Source: Lutjanus erythropterus (lineage: Eukaryota > Chordata > Actinopteri > Lutjaniformes > Lutjanidae). From it: DNA of 64,000 nt. The notes beneath the pieces are model-generated. The model was not told the origin of the DNA. It saw nothing but the letters and a program-made list of their open reading frames with translations, and did not search any database. Of this stretch, positions 36,148 through 49,035 are shown in pieces (position 1 is the stretch's first letter; each line of letters begins with the position of its first letter). Location of the stretch: positions 11,951,695-12,015,694 of the forward strand of contig CM034606.1 of assembly GCA_020091685.1 (NCBI GenBank), read 5' to 3'. The translations under genes were made by a program, and so were the position numbers.

Positions 36148-39100
36148 AGAACTGACAGAAACTGAATGCAGCCAAAATGATATCTTACCACTGTTCATCT
36201 AGATACTTAGTTCTGTAACAGTACAGAATATGATTTAGTGGCAAGTGTGTACCCAACTCAAATTGCAGTTTGCCATATTTAGAGTGTCTAGTTTGTCCGT
36301 TCAGGGCTTCTGTAGAAACATAGCAGCACATGCAGGCTGCATGCTTCTTTTTGCTTTCCCCAAAATATATCTCTTTACACAGGGATTGAATCCGATCCTC
36401 CACATGCAATCCAAGTGCTGCAATCACATGGACAAGACTGCCAATTTCACAACTGGCCAGGAACTACAGATAAAAACTGACCTTTTGGCTAATTCTGATA
36501 TATTTACAGTAATGTTTACCCATATGCACTATTTCTGACATAAATTAATAAACACAACTAAAAAACATGGTGCCCTCAGGTGCACAATGCCTGAAACTAA
36601 CTTTTCTGCAACTCACAGTGAAGAAACTAACAAAGCACAGAGCTCACACTGACTTTCAAAGCAGTGTAGCATATTTATTTGACTGCATCTCCCGCTTTTT
36701 CCCAGTATCCTCAGACTTTTTCCTCGGTAAGCTGCTCTTGTTTTCCATTGGAACAAACAAGAAGCATTAAGAATGCGTCTTTTTGGCATTTCTGATTGGC
36801 TGACGTTTGTGATCAATAATGAGACCTAATTAAGGTTTGAATGTCAAATTTCTAACTGTTTTTTTATGCTCATAAATATTTGCTCCCTGGGCAACTAACG
36901 ATAATGATATTCCAACCGTCCAGCTAAATCAAATATGTTATTTGGCATTCAGTGGAAGGTTTTATAAAAAACAACATCAATATTTAGGGGAGACAAATAG
37001 CAAATGTTTTGGATAATGGATAGGGGGTGCTGGCCCAAAGAAAGGTTGAGAACCACCGATCAGAGATAACAAAAACACAACAATTCTTATTTTCAGCTGA
37101 TTATACTCTGAAAACATACTTATGGATATTATATTCCATTTCTTCCATATTCTGCCAATAGATCCCATAAATCTAAAGACTTCTGCATCTATATAAAGCC
37201 TTGTATGCATTAGATCATTTCACGTATACTCATTGCTACTACACACTGCTAACATTTTCTTCCCCATTTCAGTTGACCTTTGAGACGTTCAGATGCAGCA
37301 TTTGAGCCTCACTGCTTTATGTTACGAGAGCAGGCAGACTGTAAATGCTGATGGTACACAGATTTCATCAGTTTGTCTGGGGTTTCAATCCGACATATCA
37401 GTGATCTGCTTCTTCTCTTACCTTTAGGGCGCTGAGACCTCTCTGGTCCGTTTGGATTAGAGAGGATACAGTTCAAAAGCATATGCATTCTTTATTTCTT
37501 CCCTCCCTGCTGTCTTTTCACCTTTTCCCCCCATATGTAAAAGCTCAGCCCTATCTTACATCACTGCTCAGTCATTTCTGTGTCAGTGAACTCTTAAATA
37601 CCAAAGGGGTTGTAGTATATGGTTGAACATGAAGACGGGAGCACCAAAACATCTTAGTCCGTTGCCGCTGACTTTCTGTGGTGGACATGTAAAAGAGAAG
37701 GGATGGGCAGGAGGGTGCTTCACTGCACCTCTCTGTTTTTTTCAAATTCACTCTTCCTTTTTTGTGGTTAAATGCCGCGGAAAATTGGACGGCCTGGCAA
37801 AGCAGAGGTGGATGTTTTCCCCGAAGCAGAGTGCGGATGGAGCACATTCCAGGGGAAAGCTGTGTAAATCCCTCCATTGATTTGGTGCGAAACCCTCCTG
37901 ACCTCTGGAATACATTAGCAGATTAGCCATGGAGGCCGTGTGCACACAGCTCTCTTAGCTCAGCCGCCGGCCTATTCAGACTCCGCACCAGCAGCAGCAG
38001 CCTGCCCATGCATGCCCCCCCCAAACACAGAGCCCAGATACCAGGGGCAGATGGGCCCACACTCACTCTCATATTCTCAAAGCCCAATTACAGCTCTGTG
38101 TGTATGTAGTTAGCATGTTCACTTTTAGTTAGGTGCATCATAAGTACCGCTTTACAATAAGACTACTCATATAAATGATTTATAAATACAACAAGTTATA
38201 ACACAGTCTTCATACAGTGATGTTGGCTCACTATTTTGCAAGATCAAGTTACTTCTCACCACTAATTAAATGCGAAGTATGTAGCACGTCCAAAAATGAG
38301 AGCTGCTGTCCAAATAGGTATAAATCCTGAGGCTTAACAGTACAGAAAAATGTGTGCTCATTATTTGGCAAGCACTAGGTCACTGTTTTCCTTTTTATCT
38401 AATGTTGTAACAGCTTATTGATAATTTCTAAAGTGTTTACAGCCATTTATAAATCACTTATAAGGGTAGTCTTATTGTGAAGGTACTGCTTCATCTGAGT
38501 CCTGGAGTTGGTATTATTACTGAAGTTTTAAGAAGTGAAAGGGTTCTGAGCTTTCTTTGGCAGCTTCAGATACACCTTAACCTTCACATTTTTGTGCCAG
38601 GCTGCATTTTCTATTTTCTGTCAAAAAGACACAGGTTAAGTCACTGAAAGCCAGGTCAACTGTCTGTCTATGACTGTTTCATGAAAATGTAAAACACATT
38701 TACTGCAACTGAACTCTTGTGGATCTTTACACTAAAATACAGTAAGCTGTCCTATCAAACTGTGGCTGCATCATCTTTTCTACACATCCATATTGCTCTA
38801 ATGTGCATTCTCTTGTCTTGGTAGAGCCATGTTACTTGCAGGAGAGACTGAGGTCAAATCTTCACTCCGTCCAGCTTGAAACACCAAAGTTAAGGGTTTC
38901 CGTATTTGAAGTTGGGACCTACGTATGCATGAATGGAAGATTATGTTTTAACGTAGACTCTTAACAGCTGAAAACCTCTAGCTGAGGCTGTAATTTAAGA
39001 AAGGGAGTGTTGATGAGCAGATGGAGGATTGCTAAAGAGAATACTGGCATTACTAACTTTCACCAGACCCTGACTAAGAATCTGGTCGCCAGCTTTCCCA

Positions 39101-39616
39101 TTGTATTGCAACCTTTGGACATGTGCTTTTCATAACATTGTAAGCTCATATAAAAGCTAACAGAGTGTTAATGGATTGAGCAAGTGGCCATTGACCTGGC
39201 ATTGTGCATATGTGTGTTTGGATGCGTGCGCCTTGTTTGGGGTGAGGGGTGGTGCTCTGGGTCAGGGGGAACAGGCATCATGGTCACAGGCTACAAGGCC
39301 CACCAGGACCCCTGTGCCCCCCTCAGAGGGGACACATGGCCCGACACCCCCCAACAGACCCTCGCGCCATAGGCAGACCGTTCACCCACCAGCCAAGCAG
39401 CCTGACACCCAGATGGCGGCTGCTCGCATGGTGTCCATCTCCTAGCGTGAGGCAGAAGAAATTAAATCAACTCATCTGTTGTCAGTGTGTTCTCACAGAG
39501 GACTGACTGATCCACAGACCTCTGGGAACAATAAAGACATGGACCACTCTACTCTTTGATACTCTACTTTCCTGCCTTATTTACTCACACCCAGCCTCCC
39601 TTACTCGTTTTTAGGG
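36148..39616. other. Intergenic, no gene seen; transposon fragments
   Basis: Contains family Y pieces near 36280-36330 and 37068-37190. At 37047-37068 it has 'ggttgagaaccaccgatc', resembling a reversed hAT terminus. The parts 37880-38060 and 39180-39450 are GC-rich and repeat-poor, but no coding pattern is recognisable. Confidence 0.45.
37068..37190 (+). mobile_element. TTAA MITE family Y, 3' fragment
   Basis: Carries 'aacaattcttattttcagc', 'cttatggatattatattcc' and 'tattctgccaatagatccc', the same order as in 42890-42990. The right terminus is degraded. Family motifs near 36280 suggest the element was split by later sequence. Confidence 0.55.
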
Positions 39617-39892
39617 GGCACTTTATCATGTTTTGTCCACTGGAAGGTCACCATAAAGGGCCATTTTCCAAGAGGGCACTTTGTTACATTTTGTCTGCCA
39701 GAAGGGCACCCCAGAGGACACTTAATCATGATTTGTCCACTGGACAGGCACCACAGAGGACACTTAATCATGATTTGTCCACTGGACAGGCACCACAGAA
39801 GACACTTCATCATGATTTGTCCACTGGACAGGAACCACAGAGGACACTTAATCATGATTTGTCCACTGGACAGGCACCACACAGGGCACTTT
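39617..39892. repeat. 42-bp minisatellite, about six units
   Basis: Units begin 'ggacacttaatcatgatttg' and continue 'tccactggacaggcacc'. Clean 42-bp spacing is seen from about 39716 onward, while the first two units are degenerate, with a 16-bp extra segment between them. Since 42 is divisible by three, both strands stay open, giving long frames with a 14-residue repeat. Those frames are not called as genes. Confidence 0.9.
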
Positions 39893-42645
39893 TGCAACTT
39901 TTTTTGAACATGGGAATAGTAGGGGGACAACTGACACAAACAAGCAAACAATTACAGCAACGTGAGCTGCAATTCATTAATTCCATTTCTGGAAATAACA
40001 TATTTAATATTCCACATTACAATACCAATAACCACAAAGCTAAACATCCTCTCTGTTCAGTATCATTGTGGACAGCTGACTTACTGAACGCATGTTTGTG
40101 CTGCTGTAGTCGAGTAAACAAGTTCCCCGTCTAGACTGGCTAGCGGCTGTGATGGTCCAGTACTGAGGACATCCAATCAAATACATATGGTATGCATGCC
40201 ACCACCACATGCTGAAAGAGCAGAATGAGGAGGGCATTTACTGCTGAGCAAAGATGGGCGGACCCATTCTTCAGGGTCAATTCATACCAATCATTTGGTA
40301 TTGATTAATTTAAAAAACTGTAGTCTATTATATAAATACAAAACATGGGTGGCAGCATCACTTTCAGATGTTTTCAGTACTTTTGTTTAATGTTTGTGCC
40401 CTGACAAATTTAGCTGACCAGTGTCACATGACTGTGGGAACCTTTGAGAAAGGTTTTTGTTTGAGTTTTTGTGAAAACAAGTTTCAAACACGGCTGAATA
40501 ACTTATTTGATACAATTAAAATGTTGAATTAATGGAGACTTAATAATATGTATTTCATATTTATGATATTTAAACAAAGATTTTTAAACAATTAATGGAG
40601 CCAGAAGTCTTCTTCTTACATTTACATTATATACAATGTAATACACATTATATATAAGTTTTTTTAATCGATTAAAAATGTGATGAGGTGGCCTTTTCTT
40701 GTGATATCTGAACTTCATGCCATCAAATTCCCCGAATATGTCTAATAAACTGTGCAGATCAGAGTGCACGACCAAAAACATGTTACACACCTTGTTAATT
40801 ATTTCGCCAGTTCCTCATATTTTGTGGGAACTTCCTTTGAAACTGATCGAAAGGTTGAGGACTTTCTCCAGCTGCCCTGTTTGTCATGCCGTGTGCAAGT
40901 GAATTCCTTCTTTTTCCCTGAAAGAGTTTCCCGCCCCGCGGCTCTCTGCACCCTGGTTAATGTTTACTCAGTGATTGATTTGGCTCTTCTGAGTAACGCT
41001 GGGTAAACAACAACTGATCAGCACTATTAGCACATCAAGCCTCAGAAGTGGCTATGCTCTGCTCTGCTAGAACAATTTGGCTCCACGGGCGGAAAGCAAA
41101 ACAGAGAGAGCCCAAAGGTGCCATGTTTTCACGCCATCTTTGATTTATGCCTTGTCTTCAGCTGAACCTTGGGTCATGTTCCTTTTTTTCTCTTTTTCTA
41201 CCTCTTTTCTCACAGCCTTCCCTCCTCCCTCCTATTTCCATTTCATTCCTATTTCTCCACTTATTGGTATTCTTCCCTTTGCTCCTATTTCCCTCCCTGG
41301 CTTTTTTGTCTACGTTTTAAGTACTTAAGGTCTCTCAGGGAAAGAAAATGCTCCTCACACTCGTACAAAACCTCGAGCTAAGCGCTGCATTTGAGAAGGG
41401 GTGTGAAACAGAAACTGCTGCCCTTCACTCCACCTCTGTCTTTCTTTCTATACTGCGAGGTCAGAGGTCACCAGCCTACTATTTCTCAACCTATCAACCC
41501 CTCTGACAGGACCATATTGATTGTCAGCCTCATTGTGGCCGTTTGGAATAACAAGAAAATATTAATTGTGTTTTTTTTCTGCTGCAGCAACGCAGCAGGA
41601 TGTCATAATGTGGAAGGAAATATTAAAATGGCTTTTGAACAAATATGACAGATAGTGGGCTCATATACATGACAATAGTCTTCCCACCCTATGCCCTCTT
41701 TCTCTTCCTAAATGTCCCCGTCTGCCCCCTCTCTTCTTCCAACTCTCCAACTCCCCCACCCCCTCAGTTTTCTGTGAGGGATCATGGGTAGTGTGTAGCA
41801 CGGCCAGTTGTTTGTTGTCACTGTGAATTACGGTGACATACTAAAGGAGTGACAGCTCGTGCTGGGTAGCACAGGCGAGGTATAGAGAGTGAGGCCAGGG
41901 CCGGGGGTGAGATGGGTGTTGTTTGGAGTGGGGGGAGCTCTCTCCTGCAACTTTACCCAGGCTTAGCTTAGCTGTGCAGCCAGCCGGGGGAAGAGACAGG
42001 GGAGTGGCGTTCAGTGTGAACATCAGGATTCTCAGGGATCAGTTTACAAGGTGTGTCTCCTTGACTTTCACTGTTACAGTAATTACAAGCTGAGGTTTTC
42101 CCACACTGCTGCACTGCAATGGTTGTACATTTAATTACAGCAAACACCCTGATTCCTCAGGATGATGGATTATTTGCGGCTTTCTAGGCTGACAAGGCGT
42201 ATCATCTTGTTACAAGAATACATCCATTTTGTTACACGCTGTTTATATTGACAGTTTACATTTTCAACTGTAATATGCATAAGGAGGATATGCATGCTTT
42301 ATGTATAATCATGTATGTGTAGGTTCCTGGAGATCCACATCACAGAGAACCTGTAAGCTCAGAAACAACTGTATATCTTAAGGAAACTTAAGAAGGCAAA
42401 ATTCCCGTGCCCTGCTCTTGTTAACTTTTACAGAGGAGCAATAGAAAGCATCCTGACTGGAAACATCACAAACTGTGATGGGATGTGCACGGCCCAGGGC
42501 AGGAATGCTCTGCAGCAGGTCAATAAAACTGCCCAGAACATCACTGGTACCCCGAGCATCAGTGAAGTCGGTGAGGTTAGGTTAAGTTTTGTTTTTATTA
42601 ACCCAAAAGTTGCTTTTTACTGGTTTATTACCAATCTATAAGGAA
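39893..42645. other. Intergenic, no gene seen
   Basis: Mixed DNA. Pyrimidine-rich tracts at 41170-41320 and 41690-41770 create Phe/Ser/Pro-rich frames without recognisable domains. The segment 41505-41650 is repeat-poor and AT-rich around 'aaaatattaattg', a possible but untested conserved element. Confidence 0.45.
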
Positions 42646-43005
42646 TGAAAGGACCAGGACGTAAGATTCAGTGGCATCTAGCAGCCAGCTTATGGATAGC
42701 AAGCCTCATTTTCCCCTGTCTAGGAAGTAGGAGAATGAAAAATGTGATAGGCTGTATCTAAGGCCAGTGTTTAGTTTGTCCATTCTGCACTACTGTAGAA
42801 ACATTGCAGTGCAACACTGACTCCATGAAAGAGGACCTGCACTTTCTATAGATATAAAGGGCTCATCTAAGGTAACAAAAACACACAACAATTCTTATTT
42901 TCAGGTGATTATACACTAATGAAGGCATATTTACGAATATTATATTTCCATTTCTGCCATATTCTGCCAACAGATCCCCATAAATCCTACACATTGGACC
43001 TTTAG
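42646..43005 (+). mobile_element. TTAA MITE family Y, copy with both ends
   Basis: Left end 'aaaggaccaggacgtaagat' and right end 'aaatcctacacattggacct' are inverted repeats. The flanks, once TTAA, have decayed (atga on the left, ttag on the right). The interior includes 'tctgccatattctgccaaca'. About 360 bp, non-coding. Confidence 0.65.
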
Positions 43006-43196
43006 GTCATAACTTATTACTGCAGTCTCTAAATATTTTCCAGTGCCACAGCTAAAGTTTGTTTTTGTATTTTTTTACAACCTGGCAACTCGAAAGTTAT
43101 GTTTAAATAGCCTATTACAGATATAACAGGCATTGATAAATTATTTATTAAGCATTAATAAAGTGATTAAAGTCACAACTTGGAAACCTCATTATA

Positions 43197-43340
43197 AGCA
43201 TACCTAAAGCTAAACTAAACTTAACTAAACCAAACTCAACTCAACTCAAATAAACTAATTACTGAACTAAAAACTTAACTAACCTAAACTAAAAACTGAA
43301 TTAAACTAAATTAAACTGAAAACTGAACTAAGCTAAACAT
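43197..43340 (+). repeat. Degenerate AACTA-type short tandem repeat
   Basis: A run of imperfect 5-7 bp units of the type 'aacta', 'aaacta' and 'actcaa', almost free of G on this strand. An old, diverged microsatellite. Confidence 0.8.
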
Positions 43341-44594
43341 CTCACAGATGTGTTTCTTTGCAGCTCTCAAACCATTCTGTACTTTTCAACACAAACCACA
43401 TTTATAATTCCCTCATTCTTTGCTAAAATGCTGCTCTGTTGGAACAGTTCTGCATGTTGGCCTTGTCCCATTTTTCCAGAGTGATTTGATCATGATTGAT
43501 GGAATATGCACTAACAGGGCACCCAAACTGCTAAGTGCTTTGAAAGGAAGTGCGGCGCTCAGGCTGATTAATTTATTTGTACGGTGCAGTTTTTCAACAA
43601 GAATGAGAGAAGTGTACATTAGTCGCCACATGTTCAGGCGCACATGTCTGTTTACATGAAGAGAGAATTGTGAAGACTTTTCCTGGCACATCTCCAAGGT
43701 TGGTATAGGCATAATCTTTTATATACATGAATTAGTCAATAGGTCTTTTGTCTTGAGGGGCATTCAGTTCTGCAGAGGAGCCAATCCAGGTGCCTTCATA
43801 AGTACTTGGTTATTTTATAGGCCTAGTAGGAGTTTTTAATCTGCCCTGCTTTGCACAGCTCAGGGATTCTGCCATCGCCGTGGGCAAGAGGGCGGGGGAA
43901 ATAGAAACCGGTAGATGCTGAGAGATGGGTTTTTCAGGGGATGCCATTGCTCAACAGCGTGATTAGGACTTGCAAGTGCAGAACAATGTCGTAGACAACA
44001 ATGTAAATCTGTCAGTCTGTGCTCCGGAGGTGGGCATGCTGCAACCTGAAGCCTTGAGTCAAGCCAGCTTGCTCATAGTCGACTCTCTGTTATGGGAAGT
44101 ACTAGAAGCCATGTAAACAGTGGGGGAAACCTGGTTTGCAGAAATGCACACAGAGAAAAAATAATGGAAATCTTAGTTTGTACTTTTTATTTATTTATTT
44201 GAGAGCTGTGATACTATTATGATGTGCGCACAGGGGTTATTTGTCAGGATGCAGGATGTAAAAGATGCTTAATAAGACATATATCTCTGTCACTCTCCTT
44301 CTCTTCCTCTATCTATCTCTCTGGATGTATTGCAGAAGCAGCTTGCAGGAGATCAAAGGTCAGGGCCCTGGTGAGGAGGTGACTTCTCGGGAGACCGCTC
44401 AGCTCAAATTAGGCCTCAGATTGGCGTTCACGGTCAAAATAGTTAACCTCAGCTCACCTCATCTCCCCTTAAGAAAACATATGCTTTGCCTCAATGCCTC
44501 AGTCTCGTTTTTGCAAACTCTGTCAACCTCACGGGGGCAAACATTCTTTGCCATGAAGGACCAGTGACACATGTCTAAACATCTCCTGGATAAA
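43341..44594. other. Intergenic, no gene seen
   Basis: The frames at 43413-43712 (-) and 43420-43659 (+) lie opposite each other and lack recognisable domains. No repeat family was identified here. Confidence 0.45.
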
Positions 44595-45480
44595 CAGTGT
44601 TGGGAAGGTTACTTTAAAAATGTATTTGATACAATTACTAATTAACCTGTTAAAAAAATGTAGTCAGTAATCTAATCCAAGTATCACAATATTAAAGTAG
44701 TCACTCTCTGAGTCACTGAGTCATGCAAACGTTAACTTTCTACTTAGGGCGATTGCATTCGGGCTTCACAAACCATGAAAGTGTTGTTCATTTGTGAAGA
44801 TATCTTGCTGAACAGAAGTAGTATCATAAGCTTTTATTTACCACAGAGCTTATTTTCTGCACTAATTCAAAATCCAATGGAAAAATCCCATTGGCTTTTT
44901 GTGGAGGGAACTAGAGCGATGCCGGTGAGCCTACAAAAATACGTCATCTCTGCAGCACTCCATTCCTTCCTTAGCCATGCATGAATGCACGTTTAGATTA
45001 ATAGTGGTAATAATGTGCATTTAAATGTTCTATGTAAAGTATCCTATTCACACCTCACACTCAAACTTTAAGTAAAGTGACACAAACTTATCGGACTTAT
45101 GTTTTTGCCCACACATCATCCAGGTCACCTGCATCACCACCTACAGTCCCCAAATAATTTTCAGTAATAGTAATGGCAGTAGTGACAGGTGAACTAGCTA
45201 ACTGGATTTCTGTGTCGCTAACATTAGCAGTTGTTCTGTGTAGCTAATCTTAGCGGTTGGTCTGTGTAGCTGAAGTTACCAGTTGCTCTGTGCAGCCAAT
45301 GTTATGCAGAGAGTATCTTGTTCTTTATTTTAAATGTACTTTTGAAATGTAATCCTGCAAATAATACCCATTTTTACTAAATGTATCTGCAATCTGATTA
45401 CCTCTGTTTCTGTATCTGTAAGGGAGTACAGTTACCTTTTTTGTAATGTAATCTCGTTACATAATCCGCCTGGTTACAAG
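44595..45480 (+). mobile_element. hAT-like repeat with CAGTGTTGGGAAGG start
   Basis: Begins CAGTGTTGGGAAGGTTACTT and ends near 'atgtaatctcgttacataat', the inverse of the family's left end. The shorter relative at 48701-49035 has the same start motif. The middle holds a 26-bp minisatellite (45209-45310). The right terminus is degraded. Confidence 0.5.
45209..45310 (+). repeat. 26-bp minisatellite, four units
   Basis: 'tctgtg' recurs at 45209, 45235, 45261 and 45287, each followed by 'tagctaa.nttagcagttg'-like sequence. The spacing is exactly 26 bp, with unit divergence of several bases. Confidence 0.8.
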
Positions 45481-48400
45481 TCTTGCCAGTGGATCTATTA
45501 TCAGAATAATTAGGAACTCAGCTAGGGCTGCAGTTGTTAAATGTAACTAACAGGAGCAAATAAAACATGCTGGAACAATATTGTTTACTGCTCCCATAAC
45601 TTATGATTTCTTGTGCTCCTGCTGCTGGACAGAGAGGTATGTGGGGACACAGAGAAACAATAAACAGAGTTAAATGTGGGAGCGGGGAATGGAAAACAGC
45701 ACCAAGTCAAGGTCAAGTCTATAACTGCCGCTCTACAGAGTGATTTAGGCGCTGTGGCCAGGGGGCTCGTCCAATAGCAGCTCAGCAGTGTGAGTCAGGG
45801 TGGGATGGTAGAGGTGTTGAGAGCCTCGGTGGTAATGACTTGCTGATGACATCAGGACATAGAGCAGAGTCTTTTCTCGGTCCGGAGGTTAAAGGTCAGA
45901 CAGCCCATTCACTGACCTTGTGATTTATTCCCTGGGCCTCTCGCGATCTATAATCACAATGAAAACTATGTGTATGCTGGGAATGCATGACTCTCTGAGG
46001 TGGGCACTCCAGAGAGACCCTAAATACTTTCAGTTTATTTCCTCCGCCCTCTTTAGTCCTTACTTTATCACTCCCTGCGACAACAACCAGTTTCTAAAGA
46101 GCCAGGTGACGGGTTGTGCTCGTCTTCAAATGGTATAAGACTCACAAAGAAAACACCTGCTTTCAGAATGCAGTGAAAGTCTTTCAGACACCCCACTGCA
46201 TTAAGAGAGAGTCCATGAGGACGTCCTCAAAGATAGCATCAGTTCTCTGTATAGCAGCGGATAGTGCTGCTGGTAAAAAGCAGCAGATTACAGGTACTAC
46301 AAAGCACACATCCTGTGAGCTGTCACTCAGAGCTGCTCCTGGTTCTAGGAACATTTCGGCTTTGTACTTGCCATGTAATGTTTAACCTGACTTCCTGCTG
46401 CACTGGGCAGAGGAACTACAAGGATCACTGCAGTCAGCGCTAATGTCTAACTCTAAACAGGGAAGTAAGAAACAGGTTGTGAATTATACACATTCAAGTA
46501 TATAATCTAATGTAACACTGAGTGTGAAAACAAGGGAATTCAGACAATTGTTTAGAAACATATTTTAACCTGCATTTTGAAGGAATAGTTTGTCATTTTG
46601 GGTAATATCCCTATTCATAAAACCTCCCGCAAAATGGTGAATTGTTATTTTTAGGCGATGGCTCGATTTTCAGTTAAATGCACAGTATTCAATTTCTGCC
46701 ACTGCTTGTCTCTCAGTCGAAACAATAACAGAAGACAGACTTCGATGCAGTTGTGAAGTAGCGTGGGAGTTATTGTCTTCAACAGCCTCCGCTGCCGATG
46801 AAATTCTATCTGACGTGACTTATCTGCATCTGAATCTGTGTTTTCTTGTAAGTTATAGCAACTAACAGCTGGCAGAAAACACAGTGTTACTTTGAACAAA
46901 ATCACATATTTCTCTGTTTAAAAGTTCTAGAAAACATTTGGGATAATGTAAGCACACAACTCAAAAACTCTAGCATAGATCAAGTTGTTTTTAGACATTT
47001 TAATGCAGCAATGCTATATAGTATACATTTAATGAGCTTTAGAGGTGCAGTAAAGACAGATTTAGTTACTTTTGGAAGAAGGTGCACTAACTGTTTACCC
47101 CTGTTTACAGTCTTTGTGCTAAGCTAAGCTAAGCTAAGCTAGGCTAACTGGCAGCTGGCTGTAGCTTCATACAGACATAAGAACAGTATTAATCTTCTTG
47201 TCTAACTCTCCGCCAGGAAGCATATAAGCTTATTTCCCAAAATTGAAATTTTGCTTTAAAGTGAGATTACGTAAGAACTCTTACAAGAATAAACACTTTC
47301 TTGCTCTCATGACTGAAAATAATGACTCATAAGCATAGGCTCTATATAAAGAAACAGAGTCTGTGATGCGATGGCCATAAGCTCAGAGTGTGGTGGCTCT
47401 GGCTATCACCGTCATGACAGTGCCTGTCATGAAAGGGGAAATTAGCAATAGAGACCAAAACTGTTTTTGTACCATTTTTATTTCTGCTGTAAAGTCAGGG
47501 TTTTTAACATGAGGGTCTGTTGCAATTGACTCGTTTGAACAGCCTGCTTCAAATGGCCACTTGAGGACTTGCAGGTTTTGGCACTTGTGCGTTGGCTTCA
47601 TTTTACAGCCCTGGAGGATGCTGCTTGATAAAGCAATAAAAAAAAATACTGCATTGGTTTTGTTGCCACAACCTTACTTGGTCTGATATGATCAGTAGCT
47701 CATGGCTGCTAATGTTAGCAAACTTTAGGTAGATGTTTCTGTAATAATGGATATGTCTGAAGTAGTTTATTAATTTTTCTCTACTTGTGATGCAATCATA
47801 CTAAGTGTTAATATTTATTATTATAATTGTCACTAGTGTTTGCTGTCAAGTAAGTTACACAGGATAGTTTTAAGACTAATTGTGACTCAGTTTAAGAAAA
47901 ATGTTTTTGAAACAGCATCAGGAACAAACAGATGGATATTTGTTCATTTTTGAAAAAGATAAAAATAGAATTCAATGTTTTTCATACATCGACAAAAGGT
48001 CTACCTTCATATCGTTTCTCTCCAAGCTTTTTACGACAGGTAGTAACATTGAGTCTTGAGTCACTGTGAACTAATGATTCTCTGGCTTTGCAATGACGTA
48101 AGTCTTGTAACTCACAGTCAGGATGTGTAGGCTTACTGAAGAGGAATATTGAGCTTTTGTAGTTAACTCTTGCTAGCTTGAGGAGAAAAACAAACCAAAC
48201 TTCAACAGTGTCAGCACAGGCTGAAGTCCTGACTTGCAAAGTATGAGTCATACCCAAGATGACTGAAGCGACCTGTTCTCTGCACCAAATGAGCTGTGTA
48301 ATGTGTTTGTATGCATGTGTGTGCGCATAATGCTTATGTGTTGTGAGGCCACTGGCCCGTGGAAAAAAGAGAGAAAGGCAGGGAGAAATAGAAAAAGAGA

Positions 48401-48700
48401 CACAGACAAAGACGGAGTGAAGAAGTGAGAGAGAAATTCTTGTCACTGTATAAATGCCAGGAAAAAGCTCTATTCATTCTTCATTTTATATAGAGGTATA
48501 AAGTTGTCAGTTCCACTCAGCATTTCTCTGTGTTTCTCCCTGGAAAAAGACCTGTGTTATTTTTATGAGGAGTAATGGTGCCAGTCAGGTGGGAGGGAAA
48601 GCAGACATTTTGATCAGGAGTAGTACTGCAACACTGCAGCACGCACCATGTTTCTGCTTCTGGTGCTGCTGTTTCCCATTGCAGCTTGAGGCAGATGAAA
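45481..48700. other. Intergenic, no gene seen; short GCTAA repeat
   Basis: A (GCTAA)n tract of about 5 units lies at 47120-47147. The 154-codon frame at 47982-48446 (-) and others show no recognisable domain, and a purine-rich tract accounts for part of it. No element ends were recognised elsewhere. Confidence 0.45.
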
Positions 48701-49035
48701 CCAGGGTTGGGAGGGTTACTTTAAAAATGTATTCCAATACAATTTCATTCAAAATACACATACACATACACATACAAGTATCACAGTGTTAAAATAATGT
48801 AAAGTGAATAGTTTGCATTAACTTTGGATTACCTCAAAGCCAAATGGTGTAAATGTTTAGCCTAATATGTTTTATGCTCATTGTAAGATTATTAATGTTC
48901 TGTTCAGATGTTTTTTCCTTCATTATATGCAAATGCATGTTTAGATTAATAGCTGTAATTATGCAAATTTAGACATACTTTGTTAAGTTGTTAAGTAGGT
49001 CCCATTACATGTAGTCTGTTACCCTCCAAGCCTGG
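48701..49035 (+). mobile_element. hAT-like MITE, 335 bp
   Basis: Starts CCAGGGTTGGGAGGGTTACT and ends 'gttaccctccaagcctgg', an imperfect terminal inverted repeat. It shares 'ggttactttaaaaatgtatt' with the element at 44595. No clear target duplication. A short 'cacata' repeat lies inside near 48757. Confidence 0.55.

Noticed and set aside
39556-40134. 192-codon open frame with a 14-residue repeat
   Set aside because: It is produced by a 42-bp minisatellite, is open on the opposite strand too, and has no recognisable domain outside the repeat.
43197-43340. Possible telomere-like or CRISPR-like array
   Set aside because: Units are 5-7 bp, irregular and without spacers. It is a decayed microsatellite.
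47982-48446. 154-codon minus-strand frame
   Set aside because: No recognisable domain, and part of it is a purine-rich tract read in reverse.
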